Shown one piece after another: positions 41,352 to 49,802 of a DNA stretch of 64,000 nucleotides. Positions within the stretch are counted from its first letter, which is position 1, and each line of letters opens with the position of its first letter. The stretch comes from Mycolicibacterium goodii (lineage in GTDB: Bacteria; Actinomycetota; Actinomycetes; Mycobacteriales; Mycobacteriaceae), in contig NZ_CP012150.1 in the NCBI RefSeq assembly GCF_001187505.1, forward strand, positions 4,898,001-4,962,000, given 5' to 3'. A model generated the notes under the pieces. It saw only the letters and a list, made by a program, of their open reading frames with translations. It was not told the DNA's origin and made no database searches. A program made the position numbers and the translations under genes.

Positions 41352-42629
41352 GTGCCACGACGCCTCGACGATGCGGTGCTCGCCGACGTGGATCGCCGCC
41401 TCCGCGGCGCCGACGAACAACTGGCGAACCAATACCCGGGCGACGACGGCCGCCGACAGCCCGTCCACACGGTCTACATTCCAGGCAACCGGTATACGGC
41501 GCGGACGCCCGCTGATTGGGGGTCCAGCGCGCTTGCGGCCGCGAAGGACGCGGGCGGGTTGGATGCCGTGGCCTCGCTCATCCCGGCGAGCGCCGAAACC
41601 GGCTGTGACGTCGAAACTCTCGCGACACTCGTCGAGAACAAGCTGACCACCGAGCCGGTCGAAGACCTCCGGATCGACTTCGAGGACGGTTACGGCAACG
41701 TCGATGACGCGACCGAGGACGCCGACGTCGCACAGGCGATCGCCGCGCTGCGGGATGCGCTCGACGCAGGCACCTCAACGCCGTTCGTCGGCATCCGGTT
41801 CAAGTGCTTCGAGGCCGCAACCCGTGCGCGCGGACTGCGCACACTCGACATGTTTGTCAGCGGGCTCGTCGACTCCGGCGGCCTGCCTGACGGATTCACC
41901 CTCACCCTGCCCAAGGTAACGTCCGTCAGCCAGATAGAGGCGATGGTCGCGGTCGCGAGCGCACTCGAAGATGCGAACGCATTGCCGCCCGGCCGCATCC
42001 GCTTCGAAGTGCAGGTCGAAACCCCGCAGGCGATCCTCGGCGCCGACGGCCGCGCACCCGTCGCCCAGTACATCCACGCCGGCCAGGGCCGCGTCAGCTC
42101 GCTGCATTTCGGGACCTACGACTACTCGGCGTCGCTCGGAATTGCCGCCGCCTACCAGTCGATGGAGCATCCGGCGGCAGACCACGCCAAAAACATCATG
42201 CAACTCGCCGTCGCAGGCACAGGCGTACACATGTCCGACGGATCGACCAACATCCTCCCGGTCGGCGACCCCGACAACGTCGCGATGGCGTGGCAGCTGC
42301 ACGCCCGTCTCGTGCGTCGCCACCTGGAACGCGGCATCTACCAGGGCTGGGACATGCACCCCGCCCAGCTCGTCACCCGGTACCTGGCGACCTACGCGTT
42401 CTACCGTGACGCCTTCGCACCCGCCGCGACGCGCCTGCGCAACTACGTCCACCAGCTCGACTCGACCGTCATGGACGAGCCGGCCACTGCCCGCGCACTG
42501 GCGAACGTGATCCATCGTGGCAGCGTCTGCGGCGCCCTCACCGCCGACGAAATCGAGACCGCCACCGACCTGTCCATTTCCACCGTGCGCGATATCGCGC
42601 TCGGCCGCACACTCAGGAGCAATCAGTGA
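41352..42629 (+). CDS. DUF6986-type HpcH/HpaI aldolase or malate-synthase-like protein
   Basis: A 425-residue protein of the CitE/HpcH/malate-synthase TIM-barrel superfamily: VEDLRIDFEDGYGN, FVGIRFKCFEAATRARGL, IRFEVQVETPQAILG (acidic metal-binding positions), and VSSLHFGTYDYSASLGI. GTG 41352 follows AGGAGGGG. The stop overlaps the next gene's start (GTGA), so it is coupled to the ureidoglycine aminohydrolase. Allantoin breakdown releases glyoxylate, and in Streptomyces a malate synthase is co-regulated with allantoin genes. This protein may likewise condense glyoxylate, but its reaction is not established. Confidence 0.75.
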   Translation: MPRRLDDAVLADVDRRLRGADEQLANQYPGDDGRRQPVHTVYIPGNRYTARTPADWGSSALAAAKDAGGLDAVASLIPASAETGCDVETLATLVENKLTTEPVEDLRIDFEDGYGNVDDATEDADVAQAIAALRDALDAGTSTPFVGIRFKCFEAATRARGLRTLDMFVSGLVDSGGLPDGFTLTLPKVTSVSQIEAMVAVASALEDANALPPGRIRFEVQVETPQAILGADGRAPVAQYIHAGQGRVSSLHFGTYDYSASLGIAAAYQSMEHPAADHAKNIMQLAVAGTGVHMSDGSTNILPVGDPDNVAMAWQLHARLVRRHLERGIYQGWDMHPAQLVTRYLATYAFYRDAFAPAATRLRNYVHQLDSTVMDEPATARALANVIHRGSVCGALTADEIETATDLSISTVRDIALGRTLRSNQ

Positions 42630-43453
42630 CCCACACAGTGAGGAAAGCGTCCTACTACACTCCCCGCGGCGGCCTGCCCCCGCAGACCGATCTGCTGACC
42701 GACCGCGCCATCGTCACCGAGGCCTACACCGTGATTCCGCGCGGCGTCCTCTCGGACATCGTCACCTCGGTGTTCCCGGAGTGGACCGATACCCGCGCGT
42801 GGATCATCAACCGACCGGTCGCCGGTGGCGCGACGACGTACTACCAGGCGATCGTCGAGGTCAAACCGGGTGGCGGGGCGCAGCGACCCGAGCCGCAACC
42901 CGAGGTGCAGAGCTTCCTGTTCGTCACCTCCGGTGCACTCACCGTCGAGGCGGCAGGCCAGTCGCAGACCCTCACCGAGGGTGGCTTCGCCTACCTGCCG
43001 GCCGGCACCGACTGGTCGGCCCACAACAACGGCGACGCCGACGCGACGTTCGTCTGGATCCGCAAGCGCTATGAGGCCATCGAGGGTCACCCGGTCTCGG
43101 TCAAGTTCGGCAATGAGCAGGACATCGAGCCTTCGGCCATGCCGGGGACCGACGGCAAATGGCGCACGACACGCATGCTCGACCCGGAAGACCTCGGGTA
43201 CGACATGCACGTCAACGTCGTCACCTTCGAACCCGGAGCGACCATTCCCTTCGCCGAAACCCACGTCATGGAACACGGCCTGCTGATGCTCGAGGGCAAG
43301 GCCGTCTATCACCTCAACGGCGACTGGGTGGAAGTCCAGGAAGGCGACTTCCTGGCGCTGCGGGCCTTCTGCCCGCAGGCGTGCTACGCGGGCGGGCCGT
43401 CGAACTTCCGTTACCTGCTGTACAAGGACGTCAACCGCCAGATCATGCTCTGA
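42626..43453 (+). CDS. allE: (S)-ureidoglycine aminohydrolase
   Basis: A 275-residue bicupin. It releases ammonia from (S)-ureidoglycine to give (S)-ureidoglycolate in allantoin catabolism. The N-terminal cupin has VQSFLFVTSGALTVEAAGQ, and the C-terminal Mn-binding cupin has MHVNVVTFEPGATIPFAETH, VMEHGLLMLEGKAVYHLNGD and FCPQACYAGGPSNFRYLLYKD. Length and both motifs agree with AllE/YlbA. It is the second gene after the DUF6986 protein, followed by a strong terminator. No allantoate amidohydrolase (AllC), the enzyme that makes its substrate, is in the window. Confidence 0.92.
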   Translation: MTHTVRKASYYTPRGGLPPQTDLLTDRAIVTEAYTVIPRGVLSDIVTSVFPEWTDTRAWIINRPVAGGATTYYQAIVEVKPGGGAQRPEPQPEVQSFLFVTSGALTVEAAGQSQTLTEGGFAYLPAGTDWSAHNNGDADATFVWIRKRYEAIEGHPVSVKFGNEQDIEPSAMPGTDGKWRTTRMLDPEDLGYDMHVNVVTFEPGATIPFAETHVMEHGLLMLEGKAVYHLNGDWVEVQEGDFLALRAFCPQACYAGGPSNFRYLLYKDVNRQIML

Positions 43454-43460
43454 CGCACAA

Positions 43461-43496
43461 CGAGACCGGGCGCCTCGAAAGAGGCGCCCGGTCTCG
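43461..43496. terminator. Bidirectional intrinsic terminator
   Basis: A perfect 16-bp stem (CGAGACCGGGCGCCTC at 43461-43476 with its complement at 43481-43496) and a GAAA tetraloop, between the converging allE and racemase genes. GC-rich with no long T-tract, as is common for actinobacterial terminators. Confidence 0.85.
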
Positions 43497-43510
43497 TCCA
43501 TGTGGTTGGC

Positions 43511-44233
43511 CTACAACCGAAAAGGCCAGCCGACGACCTTCTTCACACGCGGACTCGCGTAGGTACGCACCTTCGAGGTGGACAGACCCATTCGAACGAG
43601 CCCTTCGGCGATGGTCACCGCCGAGCGGACTCCGTCCACGATCGGGACGCCGGTCGCGGCCCTCACCTTCTCTTCGAGCTCGGCCATGCCGCCGCACCCG
43701 AGACAGATCACCTCTGCGTGATCGTTGTCGACTGCCTCGCGAGATTGGCGGACGATCGCCTCGACGGCCCGGTCCGGATCCGACTCGAGTTCGAGCACAC
43801 CGAGACCCGACGCCCGCACCGACGCGCACCGTGCGTCGAGTCCCGCCAGCTTGAGGCGGTCCTCGATCAACGGGACGGTGCGGTCGAGCGTGGTGACGAC
43901 CGAGTACTTGTGTCCGAGATACATCGCCGTCGACGCGGCCGCCTCGGTGATGTCCACCACCGGGACGTCGAGCAACTCCTGCAGACCTTCCCGGCCGTGC
44001 TCGCCGTAGCCGGCCTGGATCACCGCGTCGAACGGCTCGGGATACGACGTGATCGCGTCCATGACAGCGATGGCCGCGAGATAGCTCTCGAAGTTTCCTT
44101 CGCACGAGTCCGCACCGAAACGCGGGGTGACCCCGACGATCTCGGTACCCGGCGACGCAACAGAGCGCGCCGATTGGGCAATCGCATCGGTCATCGAGAC
44201 CGTCGTGTTGACGTTGGCTACAAGGATTTTCAC
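43511..44233 (-). CDS. Asp/Glu/hydantoin racemase family protein (allantoin racemase-like)
   Basis: A 240-residue protein of the cofactor-independent racemase family; in this context it would interconvert allantoin enantiomers. The C-terminal catalytic Cys is present (VICLGCGGM, about residue 180). The first catalytic Cys, normally in a CFGDPG-like loop, is missing: the loop reads VIQAGYGEHG, with Gly near residue 75. One-Cys members include arylmalonate decarboxylases, so a decarboxylase or a different mechanism is possible. It is 11 bp downstream of the permease gene, in the same operon. Confidence 0.8.
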   Translation of the reverse strand: MKILVANVNTTVSMTDAIAQSARSVASPGTEIVGVTPRFGADSCEGNFESYLAAIAVMDAITSYPEPFDAVIQAGYGEHGREGLQELLDVPVVDITEAAASTAMYLGHKYSVVTTLDRTVPLIEDRLKLAGLDARCASVRASGLGVLELESDPDRAVEAIVRQSREAVDNDHAEVICLGCGGMAELEEKVRAATGVPIVDGVRSAVTIAEGLVRMGLSTSKVRTYASPRVKKVVGWPFRL

Positions 44234-44244
44234 GGCGGTCCCTA

Positions 44245-45747
44245 CTAGTGCGTGCTGGCCACGGCGATCGTCTCGCCGGATACATCGTTGAACGGTCCGC
44301 GGCGCTGTGCTACCACCAGGTACACGATCGCGCCAAGTCCTGCGCCGATGAACCAGGAGAACTCCGACACAACCTTGAAAGCCGGAACGAACGCCAGCAG
44401 GAGCGCCACCACCGACGTGACGACGAGGGCGACCACGGCACGTACGTTGATGCCCTTTGCGTAGTGGTATTCACCATCAGCGTCGGTCGTGAACAGGGCC
44501 AGCAGGTTGATGTTGGAACGCCGCACCAGCCAGTAGTCGGCCATGATGATGCCGAACAGCGGCCCCAGAATGGCACCGAGGCCACCGAGGAAGTAGTTGA
44601 TGACGGCAGGGGAGTTGTACAGGTTCCACGGCAGTATCACCAGGCCGATGACGGCCGAGATGAATGCTGCTCGGCGGAAGTTCAGGTGCTTCGGGAACAG
44701 GTTGTTGAGCGCATAGATCGGTGCGACGAAGTTGGCCATCATGTTCACCGCGACAGTCAGGATCAGCAGCGCCAGTGCGGCGAGCACCAGCAACAGGGTG
44801 TTGGGAACTTCCTGGACGATGTCGGCGGGCGCGTCGATCACGCGACCGTCGATGCGGAACTGAGCGCCCGCCAAAGTGATGACGATGCTGCCGAACACCA
44901 GCATGTTGAGCGGGATGCCCCAGAAGTTGCCTTTCACGATCGCTCGCTTCGACGTCGCATTACGGGTGAAGTCGCAGAAGTTGAGGACGAACGTACCGTA
45001 GATCGCGACCCACAAGCTGGCGCCGCCGATGATCTTCAGCCACATGTCCACGCCGGTCAGCGAGTCGGGCGTGCTCCACGCGATGGACCAGTCGGCGTTG
45101 TTGAGCATCCAGACCGCGAGAGCGACCATCGTGAACAGAATGACCGGACCGGCGAACGCCTCGTACTTGCGGATCATTTCCATGCCGTAGCTGACGATGA
45201 TCACCTGGATCACCCACAGCAAGACGAACGAGATCCAGCCGAGCGTCGACAACCCCAGGAAGCTGTTCGAGTCGAGCGTCTCGGCGGACGGTGCGAGCGC
45301 GATGATCATGATGCGCAGCACCACCGACGCAAGGTAGGTCTGGATGCCGAACCACGCGATCGCGACCGCGCCGCGGATGATGGCGGGGATCTGCGCGCCG
45401 CGGATGCCGAAGGCGATGCGGCTCATCACCGGGAACGGGACGCCGGTTTTTTCTCCCATGAACCCGGAAAGGTTGAGCAGCAAGAAGAGGAAGGCGCCGC
45501 CGAGTCCGAGCGCCACCAGGATCTGCCACCCACCGAGGCCGAGCGCGAACAGTCCGATGGCGAACGAGTAATTGCCCAGGCTGTGTACGTCGTTGGCCCA
45601 TAACGTGAAGATGTTGTACGCGCCCCACCGTCGACCTTGGCGCTTGGTGGGCGCGAGATCGGCGTTGTACAGATGCGGACTCACGTTGGCGAGCAGGGTT
45701 GCGTCGGTACGGTTGGATTCGCCGATCAGCCCGGTGGACTCTGTCAT
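44245..45747 (-). CDS. NCS1-family allantoin permease
   Basis: A 500-residue, 12-helix NCS1 transporter of the PucI/PurP type. It begins LYNADLAPTKRQGRRWGAYN followed by IFTLWANDVHSLGNYSFAIG, the typical NCS1 allantoin/uracil start. Neighbouring racemase, allantoinase and ureidoglycine aminohydrolase genes argue that it carries allantoin. ATG 45747 is preferred over a GTG at 45762. It is distinct from the NCS1 permease at the left edge, so the window holds two such transporters. Confidence 0.9.
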   Translation of the reverse strand: MTESTGLIGESNRTDATLLANVSPHLYNADLAPTKRQGRRWGAYNIFTLWANDVHSLGNYSFAIGLFALGLGGWQILVALGLGGAFLFLLLNLSGFMGEKTGVPFPVMSRIAFGIRGAQIPAIIRGAVAIAWFGIQTYLASVVLRIMIIALAPSAETLDSNSFLGLSTLGWISFVLLWVIQVIIVSYGMEMIRKYEAFAGPVILFTMVALAVWMLNNADWSIAWSTPDSLTGVDMWLKIIGGASLWVAIYGTFVLNFCDFTRNATSKRAIVKGNFWGIPLNMLVFGSIVITLAGAQFRIDGRVIDAPADIVQEVPNTLLLVLAALALLILTVAVNMMANFVAPIYALNNLFPKHLNFRRAAFISAVIGLVILPWNLYNSPAVINYFLGGLGAILGPLFGIIMADYWLVRRSNINLLALFTTDADGEYHYAKGINVRAVVALVVTSVVALLLAFVPAFKVVSEFSWFIGAGLGAIVYLVVAQRRGPFNDVSGETIAVASTH

Positions 45748-45810
45748 GGATACGCCTGTCACGGTCGGAGCGACGACACTCTAACCGTCGCTGCATTTAT
45801 TCCACTGCTC

Positions 45811-45824
45811 GGAAGTAAAATTCC
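45811..45824. promoter_or_regulatory. GGAA-N6-TTCC box between permease and allantoinase
   Basis: GGAAGTAAAATTCC, similar in form to the GGAA...TTCC element at 41306-41320. It lies 64 bp upstream of the permease start in the divergent region shared with allantoinase. TTCCACGA occurs right at its edge and again at 45930. A possible site for the IclR regulator. Confidence 0.35.
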
Positions 45825-45972
45825 ACGAGTTCAGTAAGTAACTCGTATCCAGACACCGCCTGTCAAGCTTTTCCCACGATTGACTGTGTCTGCGCTCACA
45901 CCTACAGTCGACCACTGTACGGAGTCCATTTCCACGATGAGGAATTATGCGCGTAGCAATGGAGTGCTGCCG

Positions 45973-47340
45973 ATGACCGCCGATGCAGGGGAGCGGTCCA
46001 GCCACCCCGATTTCGACCTGGTAGTCCGCGGTGAGCGCACGCTGACGACGGCGGGAATCGTCGCTCGCGAGATCGGTATCCGCGACGGTCGCGTCGTCGC
46101 GATCGAGCCGTTGGGAAGCGGCCTCACCGGCTCGGAGATCGTCGAACTCACCGACGAGCAGGTCATGATCCCCGGCTTGGTCGATACGCACGTACACGTC
46201 AACGAGCCAGGCCGCACCGAGTGGGAGGGGTTCGACTCCGCTACCCGCGCCGCGGCGGCGGGCGGTGTGACCACGCTGATCGACATGCCGTTGAATTCGA
46301 TTCCCCCGACGGTCAACGTCGAAGCACTGGATGCCAAGCGCGCCGCTGCATCGGGGAAGACACACATCGACGTCGGTTTCTGGGGTGGCGCGATTCCGGG
46401 CAACACCGGCGATCTACGGGCCCTGCACGACGACGGCGTGTTCGGCTTCAAATGTTTCCTGCTGCACTCCGGCGTCGACGAGTTCCCACATCTCGACGCC
46501 GACGAGATGGAGAAGGACATGGCCGTGCTGGCCGGCTTCGACTCCATGATGATCGTGCACGCCGAGGACTCCCGGGCCATCGACCGAGCGCCCTCGGCCG
46601 AGGGCAACAAGTACGAACGGTTCCTCGCGTCGCGGCCCCGCGGCGCCGAGAACGTGGCGATCGCGGAAGTCATCGAACGCGCCAGGTGGACCCGTGTTCG
46701 TGCCCATATCCTGCACCTTTCGTCATCGGACGCCCTACCCATGCTCGCCACCGCGAAGCGCGACGGCGTCAGGATCACCGTCGAGACGTGCCCGCACTAC
46801 TTGACCCTGCTGGCCGAGGAAATCCCGAACGGCGCCACCGCATTCAAGTGCTGTCCGCCGATCCGTGAGGCGTCGAATCGGGAACTTCTCTGGCAGGGCC
46901 TGCTCGACGGCACGATCGACTGCATCGTCTCTGACCATTCACCGTCGACGGTCGACCTGAAAGACGTCGAGAACGGTGACTTCGGCGTCGCGTGGGGCGG
47001 CGTCGCGTCCCTTCAGCTCGGCCTGTCGTTGATCTGGACCGAGGCCAAGCGTCGCGGTATAGAACTGACGCAAGTGCTTGAGTGGATGGCGGCCAAACCC
47101 GCCGAACTCGCCGGAATGACCAACAAGGGCAAGATCGCGCTCGGTTACGACGCCGATTTTGCGATCTTCGAGCCCGAGTCTGCGCACGTGGTCGACGTGC
47201 ACAAGCTGCACCACAAGAACCCGATCAGCCCGTACGACGGACGTGCGCTCGCCGGTGTCGTGACGGGTACCTGGTTGCGCGGCAAGAAGATCGACTTCCA
47301 AACCCCGCAGGGCCGGATGTTGCGTCGCGGTGGTGTTTAG
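45973..47340 (+). CDS. allB: Allantoinase
   Basis: A 455-residue cyclic amidohydrolase that opens allantoin to allantoate. The binuclear metal site is visible: HxH in VDTHVHVNEPGRTEWEGF, the carbamylated Lys in GVFGFKCFLLHSG, His in MIVHAEDS and in HILHLSS, and the catalytic Asp in IVSDHSPS. The region HKNPISPYDGRAL near the C-terminus is diagnostic for allantoinases. ATG 45973 has GGAG eight bases upstream; ATG 45937 is an alternative. It is divergent from the permease-racemase operon. Confidence 0.95.
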   Translation: MTADAGERSSHPDFDLVVRGERTLTTAGIVAREIGIRDGRVVAIEPLGSGLTGSEIVELTDEQVMIPGLVDTHVHVNEPGRTEWEGFDSATRAAAAGGVTTLIDMPLNSIPPTVNVEALDAKRAAASGKTHIDVGFWGGAIPGNTGDLRALHDDGVFGFKCFLLHSGVDEFPHLDADEMEKDMAVLAGFDSMMIVHAEDSRAIDRAPSAEGNKYERFLASRPRGAENVAIAEVIERARWTRVRAHILHLSSSDALPMLATAKRDGVRITVETCPHYLTLLAEEIPNGATAFKCCPPIREASNRELLWQGLLDGTIDCIVSDHSPSTVDLKDVENGDFGVAWGGVASLQLGLSLIWTEAKRRGIELTQVLEWMAAKPAELAGMTNKGKIALGYDADFAIFEPESAHVVDVHKLHHKNPISPYDGRALAGVVTGTWLRGKKIDFQTPQGRMLRRGGV

Positions 47341-47988
47341 CGCAAGAGGCCGGGCCTCTGGTGGGGGTTGGTTCGAGCCCCCGGACTGTGGGCTCGACAG
47401 CACTCCATAGGTTCTCGCTAGTAGAATCCCATACGTAACTTCTCCCGTATACCCCAGCTGGGCCAACGTGCGGCACGGCGATTCGCCGCAGCGTCTGACT
47501 TCCGAAAGTCCTGCGCACCAACCGAAAACGATGGGGCGAGGGGCGGTCAGCAAGGAGGCGAATGCTGATTCATCTGATGCGCGATGCCTCTGCCCTACTG
47601 GTATCCGCGTATTCGATTGCTGCATATTGTGGTAATCGCCGTGCGGCGGTTGCGGCCTCACCTGAGCACGCACGAGCCCCAAAGGTTGTCGTTCGGCTTA
47701 GCCGATCTCGTTGGCTTCACTGAACTCAGCCGACGACTCTCCGAGCGGGAGACTCGCTGGCCTCGTCCGACGCTTCTGAAGTCGAGTTTCCGACCTCGTC
47801 ATTGCGCTTGGGGGAGCCGTCGTCAAGTCGGCCGGCGATATCTTCGTGAGACCGACCGGCCTGCGATGACCGCTGAGGCTCAGCCTGAGCGGGATGCGCA
47901 GACCCGCGCCGCCCATGAACATGGCGACGTTCACTGGATATTCGGTGTTATCAAGAAGTGTTGTAATCCGACGAGGCATGCTGAGCTG
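47341..47988. other. Intergenic stretch with gene debris
   Basis: 648 bp between allantoinase and the DinB gene. Apart from the adenylate cyclase fragment at about 47680-47862, no coding pattern was recognised. Stops occur in all frames at short intervals, and the AT content is higher than in the flanking operons. Confidence 0.5.
47680..47862 (+). pseudogene. Decayed class III adenylate cyclase fragment
   Basis: One frame reads RLSFGLADLVGFTELSRRLS, matching the first conserved block of class III cyclases (F-x-D-x-x-GFT). After a frame change near 47755 and an internal TGA, another frame reads SDLVIALGGAVVKSAGDIFV, the second block (GG-x-x-x-K-x-x-GD). Both blocks are in the right order and spacing, but frameshift, stop and missing flanks make it a pseudogene. 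Confidence 0.65.
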
Positions 47989-48489
47989 TCAACGTCGGCC
48001 AGACTGCCGGAGCTGCTCGCGGAGGATGTCGCCGTGGCCAGCGTGACGCGCGAAGTCCTCGATTGCCAGCAAGTAAATAAACCGCAGATTGACCTCGCCG
48101 ATGTGTGGATGCGTCCGAGTTTCATCTAGGTCGAACTGGGCGGCGATTGTGCGGGAAAGTCTGCTGACGGTCTCGAATTCTGTGATGACGTCGGCGAGGG
48201 TCTCGCTGTCCGCGACGGTGAAGCTGGGATCGCCTCCGGTGGTGCCTCCGTCGCACTCTTCCTGGGATAGTCCGCCAAGCAAGTGGTGAAACCAGATTCG
48301 TTCGGCGGTGGCGGCGTGTTTGAGCAGACCGATCGGGGTGGTCATCGATTCGACGAGGCGGGCGCGGGCATCTTCTTCTGATAACCCGCGCGCCGTATTG
48401 ATTAACTCGGTGCGGTTGCGGTCGAGCATGCTCTCGAGCAGTCGGCGTTCAGTGCCGGTAGTGGTTTGCGGTATCGACCATGTCGTCAT
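47989..48489 (-). CDS. DinB/DUF664 family protein (putative mycothiol-type transferase)
   Basis: A 166-residue four-helix-bundle protein. It shows MLDRNRTELINTARGLSEED, TTPIGLLKHAATAERIWFHH, PHIGEVNLRFIYLLAIEDFA and RHAGHGDILREQL. The His residues in LKH, and the pair in FARHAGHGDILRE, form the metal site of the DinB superfamily, and the DUF664 pattern is common in mycothiol-dependent transferases of actinobacteria. ATG 48489 follows GAGGACAA. It stands alone between decayed genes and is preserved while its neighbours are not. Confidence 0.85.
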   Translation of the reverse strand: MTTWSIPQTTTGTERRLLESMLDRNRTELINTARGLSEEDARARLVESMTTPIGLLKHAATAERIWFHHLLGGLSQEECDGGTTGGDPSFTVADSETLADVITEFETVSRLSRTIAAQFDLDETRTHPHIGEVNLRFIYLLAIEDFARHAGHGDILREQLRQSGRR

Positions 48490-48810
48490 TGTTGTCCTCG
48501 ATTCCCTTTGGCTGCTGTGATTGGAAAGGTGAACTGCTTTGATATGCAGAAATTTTGGTGATTCCTGGTGAAGTGGCGCGATACTTCGCGGTCGAAGATC
48601 TCGCGGGGGAGATGGGCGAAGGGGCACTCGTCGGCCAGCGCACTAACGGTGTCGAGAATGGACAGAGAATATGTGGTGATGACTCGGGGATTCTGGCGCG
48701 AGCTCAAGCGCTCTTGATCCGCGGGAGAAAGGTCACCGCTTCGAGCACAGCCAGGCTATCAGGTCTGGCGCAGGATTGGCTCCAATCGGAAACATCATCC
48801 GAGGGGCCGG
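48490..48810. other. Intergenic region, no gene recognised
   Basis: 321 bp between the DinB gene and the recombinase remnant. A 73-codon minus-strand frame (to 48707) overlaps the start of the DinB gene but shows no recognisable motif. No repeat or hairpin stands out. Confidence 0.45.
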
Positions 48811-49497
48811 CTAGCGATGGACTCTTGCTGCCTTGACGTTCAGCTTTCGTGACCGAGTAGTTGGGCAATTGATGGCGGGGTAGGTGGCCATGGGTACTGC
48901 CGCGCGGGCGGCGTGGATGTTCATGACCTGGGTGGAGTGGCCGAGGAGGTCGGCTAGTGAGGCGGCGTCGATTTCCTTGGTGAGGTCGTCCAGTGCCGCG
49001 TTGCGTGCGGCGGTGATGTCGATGCCCAGGGGGAGTAGCGCCGGTGGGATGGGGGCGGGCACCTCGCCCAGGGCGATGGTGGTTTGGGTGGGCGTTGAGA
49101 CGACGTCGTCGATGGTGAGTCGGCAGATCCGGTCGAGGGGTGTGCCGAAGAGCATGAGTAGGAGCGCTGCGATGCGGGTGGAGAGGAGGACGTGGTCGGC
49201 TTCGACCACGTGTTTGATCAGGTCGAGGTGCTGGTGTGTGGAGGCCAGTGGTGTGCTGCGGGCCACGCCGTAGGGGACCTTGAAGCGCGGCGCGATGCCG
49301 GCGCGGGCGCGCCACTCGATGAAGTTGCGGATGGCGGTGCGGGTTGTGGTGCCTTCGCTGAGGTAGGTGTCGAGGTGGCCTTGGGTGAGGTCGTCGATGG
49401 TGGTGGCGTGCTCGGTGAGCAGCCACGTGAGGAACTTGCCTGCTTCGGTGATCGCTTGTTTGGCGCACCGGGTGGCGTTGTCCATGTTGCGGGGCAC
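48811..49497 (-). pseudogene. Remnant of a tyrosine-recombinase-like integrase
   Basis: An open frame of 228 codons with an integrase-like core: GKFLTWLLTEHATTIDDLTQ and GHLDTYLSEG (SAM-like DNA-binding domain), then STRIAALLLMLFGTPLDRIC and a C-terminal SLADLLGHSTQVMNIHA that recalls the LGH motif of the catalytic domain. The stretch from PPALLPL jumps straight to GIDITAARNAALDD, so the segment that should hold the central catalytic residues is absent, and the N-terminal part looks short. It is probably inactive. The final residues after PAINCP are unrelated tail. Confidence 0.6.
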
Positions 49498-49766
49498 GCT
49501 AGATGAAACACGCTCTGCCGCAATGTCGCCGACCGTCCGTAGGGGGTGTTATTGTCCGATCTCATCTGAGTTGGCGGATCGGATTGGGCGGTTCATCGCT
49601 GCGGACGCGTGACTGCACCCGTCCGCCGGCGCAAGCAGGCGGCCCAGCGGAAATCGTGTCGGTCGATGTAGAAGACGGGCCCGTTGGCCCGTTTGCCAGC
49701 GCAGCGTTGCAGGGCGTCCGCGTTGGCGTCATCCCGTTTGCGTCGATAGTCGTGCCTGTGTCATGA
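49498..49766. other. Intergenic region upstream of the LacI regulon
   Basis: No intact gene. A minus-strand frame between about 49605 and 49760 (GPVFYIDRHDFRWAACLRRR in part) is open but has no start and no recognised family; it may be debris. A small hairpin ACGGGCC-CGTT-GGCCCGT lies at 49675-49692. Confidence 0.4.
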
Positions 49767-49780
49767 TGCAAACGATTGCA
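49767..49780. promoter_or_regulatory. LacI-type operator copy A
   Basis: TGCAAACGATTGCA, inverted arms TGCAA/TTGCA. It lies 22 bp before the NTF2-like gene start. One of five related boxes around the lacI gene. Confidence 0.65.
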
Positions 49781-49802
49781 CGCAACATCAGATGGGAGTC
49801 AC

